Source: Cymbidium sinense
Lineage: Eukaryota > Streptophyta > Magnoliopsida > Asparagales > Orchidaceae
NCBI GenBank assembly: GCA_021442155.1
Contig: CM038214.1
Coordinates: 21,105,808 to 21,169,807, forward strand
DNA: 64,000 nt
Direction of reading: 5' to 3'
Every line of letters begins with the position of its first letter. Position 1 is the stretch's first letter. The notes beneath the pieces are model-generated. The model made no database searches. It had not been told where the DNA came from and saw only the letters and a list, made by a program, of their open reading frames with translations. Both the position numbers and the translations under genes were made by a program. Below are positions 12,077 to 25,725 of this stretch, piece by piece.

Positions 12077-12179
12077 TTAGGGTTTAGGGTTAGTTTTGGG
12101 TTTAGGTTTTAATGATTGGGGTTTAGGGTTTAGGGTTTTAGGTTTTAGGGTTGTAGGTTTTATGGTTTAAAGTTTAGCA
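12077..12179 (+). repeat. Interstitial telomere-like tract 3 (TTTAGGG)
   Basis: About 100 bp of TTTAGGG variants (TTTTAGGG, TTTTGGG, TTTATGG), G-rich strand plus. It is wedged between the 5' break of the GR-RBP retrocopy and the eleven T's (12180-12190) of LINE B. Confidence 0.88.
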
Positions 12180-12190
12180 TTTTTTTTTTT

Positions 12191-13363
12191 GGGAAAAAGA
12201 GGAAATTTTATTACCTAAAAGAAAAGGATACAATGATTTAAAGGGGATAAAACTCAAAGATTACTGCTCAAAGACCTACATAAGGACCTAAAGAGAAAAT
12301 CCCTTAACTAATACAAAAGATAGTGAAAAGCAAAAGGAAGAACTAAGAAAAGAACAACAACATCACAGAATCCCTGAGCAGGTCAGCAATCCATTTGAAG
12401 AGACCCAAGATCAAGTGAAGGAAACCTACAAGAAAGAAACTAAAGCAGAGATAAGCACAAATAAAAGAAAATAAATAGAGATAAACATAATGGATAAAAA
12501 AGTCAACGAAAAGGCTTAAGCTTACTCACAAAAATAAGAATTGATGACAAAAATTTATGAGTAGTCGAACTCTAAAAGGAGGGTTATAGTCACAAATACT
12601 ACTACCAACCAACAAAAAATATTTAACATCCTAGCCATCATATTCAATGAACCTCATAAAGGCACCCGAGCACACACCAATAACTAGCAAAGATCTAGAA
12701 CCAATCACCAAAAAGGTAAGAACAGCAACAGAGCCAACAAAGAAAACCAAGCCATCACAACCATCCAACCACCCAAGAATAGCAGGAATAATAAATAAAG
12801 CCACCAACCAAAGAGGAAGTACCAAAAATAAAAGCAAGTGGGTAGAAGGGAAGCAAACAACAAGCTCACCAACTCCAACCAGACTAAAGCAACAATAATA
12901 GGACACATCAACCACAAAACAAAATAAGAAACAACAAGGCCACCAAACCCACAAAGGAAAGCATCAGCCACACCCGAAACCAAATCAACCCAACCAGTTA
13001 AAAGGAGATAGAAGAAAGAGAAGCAAAACCAACATCTCATCCAGAGAAAGCACACAAAAACCAAGAAGCTCAAGGATACCAACCAAAAAGACACTAAAGA
13101 AAAACAAACCAACCAACCAAAAACCAATGAATAAGCCCATAAGAGACACCACATTAAAAGTAGGAGCAGCAAACGACAATAGCAGGATAACCAAAATAGC
13201 AGAAGCCAGCATTCCAACCTATAAAGTATAGGAAAAATACAAGAATAGAAACTCTCCAAGAAAGAACAGGAGCCAACAACAATCGAACAAACCAAAACCA
13301 CCAAAAGCTACCAAGCAGAAGCCCCAAGAAAACCAACAACATAAAAGAAAAAAAAAAGAAAAA
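12191..13363 (-). other. LINE B 3' untranslated region
   Basis: A-rich on the plus strand and without stable coding. The long minus-strand frames (12705-13304, for example) are Leu/Phe/Val-rich because of composition and have no family signature. It lacks the expanded ~285-bp repeat seen in LINE A. Confidence 0.7.
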
Positions 13364-16300
13364 TTAAAAAAATCTAACACAAGGCAAACTAGATTTATCT
13401 AAATTAGACAACCCTCTTAATTGCTGAGGAATATTCAAATTGGTAAACAAAGTAAAATTAGAGAAATTACACCCCAAACCAGCTAAGAAATCTGCACAAG
13501 CATTACCTTCTCTTAAAATATGAGTAATTTTAAAAGAAAGTTTAGAGATAATGGCTTTAATATTTCTAATTAAATAAAAAAGCACAAATTACTCTTATGG
13601 TGAGAATTGATCATAGCAATAACCATCTCACCATTAGATTCCAACCAAATAGTATGAAAATTTCTATCCAAACAAAGCTTAAGAGCATGATAAACAACCA
13701 TCAATTCAGCAAAAATAATAGAATTAGTAGAGAGAGGAGTGGAAAAATCCAAGATAATATTCCCAAGATTATTCCTAAAAATACCACCATAACTCGACTT
13801 GTTATGTGCAATAGAGCCATCAGTATTAATTTTTATAAAATAATTAAAAGGCTTAATCCAATGAATAATTTTACAATTTAGAGACGAGTCATAATAAGGA
13901 AACAAGATAGCCAATTTAGAGGCAACAAACTTGCAACCTCTAAAATTAGTACCACTAAGAAGAGCTGCCTTATGTAAAGAAAATAAATCTTTTCTTTAGT
14001 CCTAGCAATAATCATCTTATGATTTATAGGCACATTACGATGTTTAGCATCATTTCTATAGGCCAAATCAAAGTAACAACCATCATAATTTTGATATTCC
14101 CTTTAACAGTATTAAGAAAATCAGAGTCAAGAAGTTGCATTAAAGTTAAATTACCATTAAAACAATTTAACTTAAATTAATCCTCATACCAACCCCAAAC
14201 TTTAGAGGCAATGGCACCATTAACAAAAACATGAATAACATTCTCAATCAAAAAGCAACACATGCATTTAGGTGGTAGATAATAACCTTTGTCCAAAAGT
14301 AAAGAGTCAACAACAATATAATCCATTAAAATTCTCCACAGAAGAATAGGATAAGATGTAGGAATAATATTATTCCAAATTTTAAGGAAAATAATAGAAG
14401 AGGATTATTTAAGTAATATAGTTCCAAGTATCTTTAAAAAAAATTCTCCATTACTAGAAATTTTGAAAAGAATTTGATTCAGATAAATACCATCAATAGA
14501 AATACTGATGATGTTATTTCTAATGAAATTAGGAATCAAATCATTTAAAAGGGAGAAATTCCAATCACCATTATAAATTAAATGACTAACTTTCAAGGAA
14601 AAAGTTGGGTGAGTATTAAGCAAATAAGCAATGGAAAAGTCCCCCATCCAGTTATCTTGCCAAAAGAAAGAAGAACCATTATTGATACCCCAAAAAATGA
14701 GAGGTTCTGCATTCTATTTAATATCACATAGCCATTTCCAAACAATAGAGTCGCCATGTTTATAATTGCAAATTAAAGGATGCTTACCTTTGCAATATTT
14801 AAAATTCATGAACCCATAGACTTTCATTTTTCCAAAAATTCCACCAAAGTTTATAAGAAAAAATATTGGTTGAATCCATCAAAGATCTACACCCAATACC
14901 ACCTTCATATATAGTACCCCACATATTAGACCAAGAAGTCCAATGAAGCCTTTTGGTTGAATTCCTAGAGCTCTAAAAAAATTATTAAATAGTCTTTCAA
15001 TCATGATAAGAACAAAGGAAGTAGGAACAATATTATGTAACAAGTAAAAAGGAAGAGAGTAAAGAATACGTCTAATAACAATAAATCTACCACCAAAGGA
15101 TAAGAAATGAAATTCAAGGGTAGAAATTTTATCTTGAACATGATGGATTACCTCATCAAAAAGATGGGATCTCTTTTGACCACAATATAACGGTGAGCCT
15201 AAATATTTAATAGAAAGATTTTGATGAGAAAAACTAGTAATATCCTTAATTTTATTAATTCTTTGAATAGAAATGGAAGTAGAAGTGATAAAAACAACTT
15301 TATGATTACTAATCACAAGGCCACTTTCCTTTTGAAATTTATTTAAAAAACTCTTAAGCATTTTAACATAATGTAACGAGCCATTACAAAATATTATGAA
15401 ATCATCAACAAAACTTAAGTGAGAGATAACCAAACCACCAAGATTGAAATACATACTAGAATTCTTCTCAAAAAAAGATTAATCCAAAGATACAAATATT
15501 CAATCGTAATAATAAAAAGTGAGGGAGAAAGAGGGTCACCTTGTCTTATACCTTGAGAGGAATTAAAGAAGCCAAAGTTTTCACCATTGATAACTAATGA
15601 AAACCAAACTTTTCTAATTATATTGTTAACTGAAGAAATAAAATGATTAGAGAAACCAAATAAAGTAAGAATGCTATTAAGAAAATCCCAAGAAATGTTA
15701 TCATAAGCTTTTGGTGATGTCAAGCTTAAGAAGTGAATTGCCACCTCTAGTTTTAAGATTTGAACCATGAATCTATTCTTGAGTAAGCAAGATGTTATAT
15801 AAAATAGTTCTACCATTCACATAGCCCATTTGATTAGGAGAGATAATCATAGGAAGAAACTTACTAAGCCTATTAGTTAGAATTTTAAAAATCAGTTTAT
15901 TAAAAAAGTACAAAGACTAATAGGTCTAAAGTCAATCCAAAAGTTAGGATTATCGTTCTTAGGAATAAGAATAATAGAAGTGCAAAATATTTAGAATAGA
16001 ATTCCCTTGAAAAAATCCTTAACATCATTAGCAATATCAGCTTTAAAACTAAATAAAGCTTTTTGAAATAATAAAGTAGTTTAACCATCTAGCCCTACAA
16101 CAGAATCAACATTCATACCATTAAAAATATTAAAAATATCTTCATCAAAAGGAGGAGCAACCAATCACTCATTATCTTCTAAAGACATAATAGAAGGAAT
16201 GATAGAGGGATTAGATAAATGCTCAAGTTGATAGTTTTTATTTAAATGATTTTTAAAGAAACTAAGAGTTAAAAAGACTATATCCCATTTTTTTGTAAGC

Positions 16301-16820
16301 CAAGAAATATCCAAATTCTTGATTTTATGAATGCGACCAAGAACACGCCTATTCATTACCAAAGAATGAAAATATTTAGTGTTTCTTTATCCCTCAGAAA
16401 GATGCTTAGAGGTAATTTTTTGTCACCAATATGTCTCCTCCATATCCTAAAACTTAATGAGATAATCTTTAGTTTCAACAAGGTTAGAATAAAATGAAGA
16501 ATCAGTAATAACCAATTCATTCAAATCTTTCACCCTTTCTTCAATTTTTTTGATATTATCAAAAAGATTTTTAAAGCATGTTTTGCTCCAGAAAGAGGAG
16601 CACACCAATTAAAAGCAATAAAGCCAAGGAAACTTTTATCTTTTAACCACATATTTTGAAAATGAAAATTTTTAATGACATTATTATTATGAACAACATC
16701 CTTAATAGAAATCAAAAGAGGAGCATGAGCTGAGAGAGTTTTACTAAGGTGCTCCACTGAAGGTAATGGGTAACAGTTTAACCAATTAATACTAAATAAG
16801 GCACAATTAGTTTTGATAGG
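13364..16820 (-). pseudogene. LINE B ORF2 remnant: endonuclease tail, reverse transcriptase, RNase H
   Basis: Minus strand. The endonuclease is reduced to its last segment (16815-16530, 'HLSKTLSAHAPLLIS'; the Asp of the SDH triad has become Ala). The reverse transcriptase keeps 'QGIRQGDPLSP' (near 15550) and FVDD (15401-15412), so its catalytic boxes are better preserved than in LINE A. The RNase H (about 13914-13364) is split by a frameshift near 13575. It keeps NTDGS, FAELM and EGNACADF, but Asn stands where the third Asp should be ('LESNGE'). Many frameshifts lie in between, and the copy is inactive. Confidence 0.86.
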
Positions 16821-19800
16821 TGTAGTTATATTAGTTTATTTATTTTAGACTATTTAGGTTTAGTTTTAGTTAATTTTATTAGTTGTTTAGTTTAGGTTTA
16901 GGCTTTTTTAGATTAGTTTAGTTAGTTTAGGGTTTATTTTAGTAGTTTAGTTATTGGTTTAGTTTAGTTGTTTAGTTTAGTTAATTATTAGTTTTATTAA
17001 TTTAGTTATTGTCTCATTAGTTTAGTTAATTTAATTAGTTTTAGGCTGGGCTTAGTTATAATTAAGCTTTATCCTTTAGCCAGTTTCATTAATTAGTTTA
17101 GTTTCTTATTATTAGTTTAGTTTAGTTAGTTAGTTTTAATTTATTAGTTGTTAGTTTAGTTAGTCATATTATAGTTTAGGCTCATTTTAGTTATTCATTT
17201 AGCTTAGTTTAGTTACATAGCCAATTGTCACTAGTTTTAGTTTTAACTCAGTTTATTTGCAGTCATTATAATTATTAGGTTAGTTTTAGGGCTCATGTTT
17301 ATTTATTTAGTTATTACTTTTATTAGTTTTAGTGCCAGGTCTTTAGCTCTATTCTTCTTAGCATTAATCAGCTTTAGCTCAGTCATTAGCTCAGGGCTCA
17401 GCTCAGGAGGCTCTAGCCTCAGTTTGTGGCCTTAGCTCAGGGCCCAGGTAGCCTAGCCTAGCTAGGCCTAGAGCCTAGGCCATTTATTTCATTCTTTAGC
17501 CTAATCATCTGCTAGCCTTTACTGGGCCTAGCCTTTAGAGCCCAGGTCAGTTATTACCACTCTTAGCCTAATCATCTGCCTAAGCCTACTGCTGGCCCAG
17601 GCCTTAGAGCCCAGGTTCAGTCAGCTCATATCTAGAAAGTCTTTACTAGCTTTAGCCCAGGGCCTAGTTTAGCCTTTAGCCTAGCTTAGTCTTTAATAGC
17701 CTAGTCACATTTAGTCTTAGCTAGTCAGTCAATCAACTCCAGGCCCAGGCTGGCCCAAGCCTGGCTCTTCATCAGTCAGTCTTAGCTGGCCTTATCATAG
17801 TCCCATTAGCTCAGCTCATTCCTAGTCTTTAGGCCTAGTCAGCCAGCGCTCTAGCCAGTTTGGCCCAGCCAGGGCCTAGGCCTAGGCTCATTATCATTAG
17901 ACAACGCCTAGTTTAGCCAGTCATATGGCTCATTAGTTAGCCTAGCCTAATAGTTAATTAGCCTAGTCTTATATTAGCCTGGGCCATTTAGCTAGATCAG
18001 ATCTTAGCCCAGCCTAGGGCCCAGCCTAGCCTAGCTCAGTAGCCAGGGCCTAGGGCTTTACACCTTTGCCTAGTCAATTAGCTGGCCCATGGCCCAGGCC
18101 CAGTAGTCACCATTAGTTTTAGTGTCATAGTTAGTTAGTTTAGCCATTTATTAGTTAATCTTAATCATTAGTCTTTATATATTATATTAGTGAGCCATTA
18201 GGTGCTACCAGGCCTAGTTTAGCCTTAGTGCCAGTTATAGTCACTGGCCTGCTTCAGCTCAGTCATCTTTGAGTTTAGCCAGTTTAGCCTAGGGCTCAGG
18301 GCTTAGTTTTAGGTCTTAGTTAGTTTAGAGGTTTATAGCACATTAGTTTATTTAGCTTATTTTTTTTATTTATTTTATTTTATATTTTACCTTAATTACT
18401 TTATTACTAGTTATTTAGTTTAGTTTTTAGATATTAGTATTTAATTAATCATTTGTTATTATTAATAGGGTGGCCTAGATTTAGGGCCTAGGCTTCAGTC
18501 CTTTTACTTCAGTATTTTGGCTCAGGCTTTAGCTTTATTAGCTTTATGCCATTAGCCTAGGTCTCAAGTTAGCTTTTTAGTCATTAGTTAGTTTAGTTAT
18601 TAAGCTTCATTTTAGTCACATTTATAGATTTATTAGTTTGGGTATTAGTTATTATTAGCCATTAGTTTAGTTTAATATTTAGTCTTTAGCTAATTAGTTT
18701 AGTTAGTTAGTTCCTAGTTTAGCTTATTTGGGTTAGCTAGTAGTTAGTTAATTATTAGCTATTGGGTCCAGCTCAAATTAGTTTATATTTTATTTTGCAT
18801 TATAGTTTAGTTAGTTAGTTTAACTATTTTTGGGGCCTAGGGTTTAGCTCTAGTTAGCCTTTACTATTTCATTAGCCTATTAGTCAGGCAATAACCTAGC
18901 CAGGCTCTAGCCTAGTCTTAGCCTTAGCTGTCAGCCTAGTGTGATCAGGGATCAGGCCTAGCCTAGCTAGTTAGTCTAGCCCAGATCTTAGTCACTGAGC
19001 CTAGCTTAGCTAGTCATTAGTTTATCACCATAGTATTATCAGTAATCAGCCCAGGCCTAGGCCTAGCTTATCAGGTCAGGCCCAGGGCCTTTAGCTAGTT
19101 AGCCTAGCTTTTTAGCTTTAACTAGTTAGCCAGTAGGCCGAGGTCTTAGGTCTTTAGCCTTAGCTTAGTTATTAGTTAGTCATTATCAGCCTTAGTCATT
19201 AGCCTAGCTTAGCCTGTTAATCAGTCTTAAATTAGTCTTATTATCATATTAGCTTGCTTAGGCTCATGGCCTAGTTTTTGGCTATTAATCTTTAGTGATC
19301 ATTAGTCAGTAGTCAGTTATATTAGGTCTTACTAGTTTAGTAATTGCCATTAGTTTAGTTAGTTTAATTTATTCTCATTAGTTTAGTTTATTATTAGTTT
19401 TAATTATTAGTTATTATTAATTTTAGTTTTAGGTTCAGTATTAGTCTATCATTAGTTTATTAATTTTAGTTTAGTTTTAGTTTATTTAGTTTTATAGTTT
19501 AGTCAGTTTATTTTTTTTAGTTATTTAGGTTAATTCATTAGTTTTAGTTAATTTAGTTAGTTTTTAGCCTAACCTATTAGTTTAGTCTTTGTTTAGTTTA
19601 GTTAGTTTTTTTAGTTTAGCTTAGTTTAATTAGTTTTATTAGTTTCTATTAGTTTAGCTTTAGGGTTAGGCTTTTATTTGGCCTAGTTTTAGTTCAAGTC
19701 CATCTCACCCTAGTTTATTAGTTTAGCTTGTGCTAGTTTGCTTATTAGTTGGCTAGGCCATGTCCAGTTTCAGTTAGCTCGTGGGCCTAGGGCTTCAGGC

Positions 19801-22800
19801 TCATGCCTGGGCCTAGGGCCTAGCTCAGCTGCCATTAGCTCAACACTCAGGGCCTTTATCTAGCCTAGGCCCAGCTCATTATTGTCTTATCAGATTATTA
19901 CTTATTTAATAGCCTTAACCTATTAGCTTACTAATAAATATTGAGCCTAGCCTAGCCAAACAGTCAGCCTGGCCTTGTCATCTGTCAGCATAGCCTAGCC
20001 TTTAATAGCTCCTAGCCTAGCCAGCCTGGCCCAGCCCAGGCCTGGCCTTAGCCAATTCCATCTTATTAGCCAGACTAGGGCCTGGCCTGGGCCCAGCCTA
20101 TCAGCCTCACTAGCCTAACCTTAGCCTCATCCAGCCACATCAGGGTCAGAGCCCAAGCCTCAGCTCAGGCTCAGTCTGGCCTTAGCCTAGCCTGGGGCCT
20201 AGGGCCCAGGATCAGCCTAGCTTAGGGCCTGGCCTAACGCTTGGTGGGCTAGTCTTAATCATTAGTCTTTAACATTAACCTTCTTTCTTAAGCCTTAGCT
20301 CATTAACAGATCTCTAGATTTAGTTAGCCTAGTCTTTAATCTTTCACTAGCCTATTAGCTATTAGCTCAGCTCTGTGCTTAGCCATTTTGGCTCTATTAC
20401 TATTAAGTCTCATTTTAGTTTACTAGCTTCAGCCAGCCTAGTTTCAGTGCCTGCAGTTAGGTTTTAGTTGGGCTGTTAGCTCATTAACCTAGTTTCATTA
20501 GCTTTAGTTAAGTTTTAATTCATTAGCTCATTAGCTCATTTAGGCTAGGATTTTAGCTCATTAGTTTTATTATTTATTCTTTGTCATTATTATTAGCTAG
20601 TCATTGCTCAGTTTGTTTTTAGCTAGTTTAATCATTAATTTATGGCCTCATGGGGCCTCTGGCTCATCTAGTTTAGGTTTAACTTAATTTAACTAGTGTT
20701 TATTAGCTTAGTTAGTCATTTTAATTAGTTTTAGTTAGCTCTAGTTGGGCTCAGTTTTATTTAGGTTTGGCCTAGGCTTAATTTTAGTCTTAGTTCATTT
20801 TAGTTTAGCCTTTTCATTAGCCTTTACTCAGTTGGCCTAGTTTAGCCATTATAGGCCTAGGCCTAGCCTAGTTTAGCCTCAGGTCCGTGGCCTGGGCCTA
20901 GAGCCTGGGCTTAGCCTAACCTAGTTAGTTCAGTCATTTAAATCAACCTAGTCACTAGGCCATTTAGGGCCTAGGGCCTGTCATTAGCTAAGCTAGTCTA
21001 GCCTTAGCCTAGCTACTATCAGTAATAGTCATAGCTAGCCTAGTCTTAGCCATTCCTCAGGGCCTAATCATCAGTCAGTCAGCTCAGGCTCAGCCCAGGG
21101 CCTAGGGCCTAGGCCCAGACTCAGGCCTAAGCCTGACCCCAAGCCTAACCCCAGCTCATGCTATCAGCCTCAGCCTGGTCAGAGGTCTCCTAGCTCCAGC
21201 CTCAGGCTCACTGGCCTAATGGCCTAGCTCAGCCTAGCAAGCTCTAGCCCAGTCTCAGACTGCCTAGCCTATCTAAGCCTAGCTCAGGGCTCAGCACTTT
21301 GCCTGTGCATTAATCAGTCAGTTAGCTAGCCTTATCAGCCTAGGCTCAGCCTAGTCTAGCTCAGGCCTCAGTATCAGCCTAAGCTCATTAATCAAACACT
21401 AGGGCTAGCCTTTGCCATCTAACTAGTCATTATTAGTCATCAGCAAGCCTAGTTGGCCTTAGTTCATTAGTTTCTAGCCACTCATTAGTTAGTTAGCTTC
21501 ATTAGTTTAGTTAGGTCAGCTAGTCATTAGCCTTACATTAGCCTAATTCAATTTTAGTTAGCTAGGGTCAGGTTATTAATCTTTAGGTTATTAGCCAGTT
21601 AGTCCACCATTAGCCTAGCTATTAGTCTTATTACTTAGCTCATTAGGCCTAGTAGTCATTAGCCTTGTTTAGTCAGGTCTGCCTAGGGGCCCAGGGCTAG
21701 TAGTTAGTTTTAATCTAGCCTAGCCTTTACTAGTCATGGTCTGTTAGCCTAGTTAGTTTGGCCTTATTATTAGTTTAGTAGATCTTAGTTGGTTTGTGGC
21801 TAGGCCTAGCTTTTAGTCATTAGTATTTAATCAGTTAGTTAGCTAGTTTGGGCCTAATTATTAATCTAATAGTCTTTAATCTTAGGGTTTAAGGCCTAGT
21901 TATTACCAATTACACCACCTTTAGCCATTAGCTTATTTTATTATTATTATCAATTTAGTCTCATTTAGGCCTAAGTTTAGTTTAGCTTTAGCCTAGGCCT
22001 TTAGTTTAGCCTTAGCCTATTAGCCATCTTAGCCTAGCAGAGCCTAGCCTATCAGGCCTAGGGCCTAGGCTCTTATTTATTAGCTAGCTTTGTTTAGCTG
22101 GCCTAAGGACAGCCTAGCCTAGCCTTAGGTCTTGTCATTAGCCTAGTTTAGCTTTAGTTTTTAGCTCATTAGCTCATAAAGGTCTTTCTAGTCTCAGCCT
22201 TACAGCAGGGGCCTAGGGCCCAGGCTCAGGGCCTAGCTTAGCTCTTAGCCTAGCTAGCTTATTAGCTCTAGTCACTTTATCTGATTAGCCTATTCCTAGG
22301 CCAGGGTCAGCCTGCTTAGTCAGCTCATTAGCCTATATTGCCTTATTTCATCTATTCCCATTTTATCTTTAGCCTTTAGCTAGTTAGCTCTAGTCAAGCC
22401 TGGCCTAGGGCTCAGCTGCCTGGGCCTATGGCTCATGGTATCTTAGCTGCCAGTTAGTCCAGCCTAGTTTGTGGCCTAGGCCTGCTCAGTTTTAGCTAGC
22501 TTTTACTAGCTCTATTAGTCATTATTACCTTATTTAGCCTTAACTCATTAGTTTTAACTTAGCCTTTTAGTTACATTTTAGCTCATTTAGTCATTAGCCT
22601 AGGGTCCAAGGCTAAGATTTCAGCTCAGGCCTGGCTGCCTAGCTAGGGCCTAGCTTAGCCTTAGTTATTTATTATTATCACTAGGCTAGGGCCTAGCTAT
22701 TAGCTCTTAGTTTATTTAGCTATTAGTCTTTATCACTACTTAGTCTAGTTTTAGTTAATCTATTAGTCATGATTTTAGAATGTTTAGCTAGTCATTACAT

Positions 22801-23280
22801 TATTAGATCAAGCCTAGGGCTCAGCCTATAATCTTAGCTCAGGGCTCAGGCTCAGGCCTTGTCCGCCATTTCATGGCCAGTCAGGATCAGGCCTGGGGCC
22901 TCACTAAGCCTGGCCAGTCTATAGCCCAGCTAGTCTTACTAGTTTCTTACTAGATTAGCCTTTAGTCTGCCTTATTTAGCCATTAGCCTATCATTTTAGC
23001 CAGGGCTCAGGGCCTTAGCCTAGTTTTACCACTTCTTTATTAGTCTAGCCTAGTTTATCCTGATGCTTAGTTTAGTAGCCTAGGTTTTAGTTCTAGTTAG
23101 CTACTTATCTAATTAGCCTATTAGTCAGTTTTAGTAGGGCCTAGGGTAAATCATTTAGTCAGTTAGTATTAGTTAGTATTAGTTAGGTTAGTAGTTGTGG
23201 ATCAGTGGTTAGTATTATATTTTGCTAGTTTAGCTTTAGTTTTATTTATTAGTTTAATTAGTAGCCATTAGTTTAGTTTA

Positions 23281-23435
23281 GTTTTTTTTTGTTTTTTTAT
23301 TTTAATTATTTTTATTTTTATTATTTTATTATTTTTTTTATTTTTATTTTTATTTTATTTTTTTTATTTTTATTTATTTTTTATTTTATTTTTTTTATTT
23401 TATTTTTTTTTTTTTTTATTTTTTTTAGTTAGTTT
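23281..23435 (+). repeat. T-only/A sub-block inside the array (TTTTA-like)
   Basis: About 155 bp of T runs broken by single A's, nearly free of G and C. It is sharply bounded by TTAGTTTAG-type units on both sides. Confidence 0.8.
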
Positions 23436-24479
23436 AATCTAGTCTCACTTTATTAGTTAGTTTAGAGTTAGTTTAATTAGTCTCATCTTATTAGTAGTCT
23501 TTAATTAGTTAGCCTAGTTTAGTTTAGTTTTATTAGTTTACTTCAATTAGTTTTAGCCTTAGTTAATAGTCAATTAGTCTTAATCAGTTGCCATTATAGC
23601 CTAGCCTTAGTTTATTTACCCATTAGTTTAATCTTAGTTAATTAGTTTAGTTTTAGCCTTGTTAGTTTATTAGTAAGTTTATTAGCCCGTGCCTATTATC
23701 TATTAGCTATCATCTTTAGTTTAGGCTAGTAATTAGTTTTATTTAGTTATTAGGTTTAATAAGTTTCATTTAGCCTCATCTAATCAGGCTCAGGGCCTAT
23801 TAGCCAGGGCTCAGGCCTAGTCATTAACCATTAGCCTAGGCTCAGCCTAGGGCTCAGGCCTTCAGGTCCAAAGCTCACATGAGGTTTTGTCAGCTTAGCT
23901 GCCTAGCCTTAGCTTAGTAGCCTAGTCATTGGGCCTTTAGTCAGTCTTTCATTAGCCTAGCCATTAGCCTAGTCAGGTCTTAGCCTAGTTACTGATCAGC
24001 CTAGCTAATCAGTCATTAGCTCTTTAGCCTACTCCATTAGCCATTAGCAATCAGTTTACTAGCTCATTTATCATTGGCCACCTTCAGCTATTAGTCAGTG
24101 GCCTAGGGCTCAGGCCTAGTTAGCTCATCTAGGGCCTAGAGCCTAGCTACCAATTCCTTCCAGGCCTAGCTTTATCATTTAGGCCTCATTAGCTACTTTT
24201 ACTAGCCTAGCTCCAGGCCTAGGGCCCCAGCTCAGCCTAGTCCCATTAGTCTTAGCTATTAATAGCTCACATTGTCAGCCTAGCCTGTCTCAGCCTAGTC
24301 AGTTAGCCTAGCTTGCTTGGGCCTTAGCTGCCAAGCTCAGCTCTAGGGCCTAGGTCAGCCATGGCCTATGCTCATTGTCTTCTAGTTCATTATCAGTTTA
24401 GCTAACCAATAAAGCAACCATTTATCACCTTAACTAGTCCCAGCTGTCATAGTCAGTTAGCCTATCTAGCTGGCTTAGC

Positions 24480-25070
24480 CAGCCTGTGGCCTGGGCCCAG
24501 GCCTTGCCTCAGCCATGCTTAGGCTCAGGTCTTAAACCAGCCTTTTTAGCTTATCAGTCAGCCCAGGGCCCAGGGCCTAGCCCAGCCAAGCCCCAGCCTC
24601 CTAGTCAGCCAGGCCTAGCTCAGCCTTCAGGGCCTGGGTCTAACATCAGCTGGCTCATCAAGCCCAGCAAGTCATTAGCCCAGTCTCAGTCAATCAGCCC
24701 AGCTCAGGGCTCAGGGCCTCATTAGCCTAGCCTAGCTCAGCCTAGCCAGGCTCCAGGGCCCAAGCCCACATTAGCCTAGCCTTTAGGCTCACACCCCAGG
24801 CCTAGCCTAGCTCAGGGCCTAGCTTAGCTCAGACAGCCTAGCCATTAGCTCAGGGCTGTAAGCCCAGGGGCCTAGCTTCAGCACCCAACGCTCAGCACTC
24901 AGGGTTTCAGCCTAGGCCTGTCAGGGCCCAGGATCTGGGCCTAGGGCCCAGTGGGCCCAGGCCTAGAGCCCAGGGCTCCAGGCCTAGGGCCTAGGGCTCA
25001 TGCCAGGGCTAGGGCTCAGTGGCCTTAGGGCTCAGGGCCTAGCTGCTTCCCATTCTTCCATTCCATCTGA
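24480..25070 (+). repeat. GC-rich sub-block of the array (CCTAGGG/CCCAGGG/CTCAGGG)
   Basis: Strings such as 'gggcctagggcctagggctc' show a clear 7-bp period. This is the TTTAGGG unit with two or three pyrimidines changed to C. Confidence 0.8.
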
Positions 25071-25725
25071 GTTTATCTTATCTTAATAGTCTTAGTATTT
25101 TATTTTTATTTAGCTAATATATGTATTTTAAGCCCATCCATTTAGTTTATGCTTTTGTATTTTATGTTAGGTTTATCTTAAGTTTTACTTTTATTTTATT
25201 TTAGATTTAGGTTTAGGTTTAGGTTTTATTTTATAGGTTTAGGATCTTGGTTTACTTTTAGTCTCATTTTTATGTTTTGTTTTAGTTTAGGTCAGGATTA
25301 TTTTAGTTTATTTATTTTATTTAGTTTTAGCTTTAGGTTTAGTTTTATTTTATGTTTATGTGGGTTTTATTTTAGTTTAGTTTATTTTAGTTGGTTGTTT
25401 ATTTTATTTTATTTATTTTAATTTTATTTCAGAGTTTATTTATTTATTTTAAGGTTTCAATTTTATTTTTTATTTATAATTAGATTTTATTATTAGGTTT
25501 ATTTTTTAAATTTAATTTATTAATTAATTTTTATTTTATTTTATTTTAGGTTTATTTTATTTTTTATTTTAGTTTAGGTTTTTAGTTATTTTATTTTAAT
25601 TTATGTTTATTTTTTTATTTTATTATATTTTTATGTTTTTTTTATTTTATTTTATTTTATGTTATTTCTTATCTTATATGGTTTAAGTTTTATTTTATTT
25701 ATCTTTAGGCCTTACTCTAAATCAG
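25071..25725 (+). repeat. T-rich sub-block of the array (TTTATTTTA/TTTAGG)
   Basis: 'tttattttattt' with scattered 'taggtttagg'. It switches abruptly to the GC-rich block at about 25730. Confidence 0.75.

Larger units (their letters stand above)
12180..16820 (-). mobile_element. LINE B: second, 5'-truncated copy of the same L1 family
   Basis: Minus strand. Poly(A) is seen as T's at 12180-12190. A 1.2-kb 3' untranslated region, RNase H, reverse transcriptase and only the tail of the endonuclease follow. The 5' break lies near 16810-16830, where endonuclease-like sequence passes into TTTAG-type repeats; the exact base is uncertain because both sides are AT-rich. The family is set by the shared 3' end with LINE A and parallel ORF2 text such as 'IIARTK' and the matching RNase H motifs. 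Confidence 0.9.

Noticed and set aside
12631..13342. Minus-strand hydrophobic open frames of 62-199 residues
   Set aside because: Located between RNase H and poly(A) of LINE B, biased composition, no family motif, absent in LINE A.
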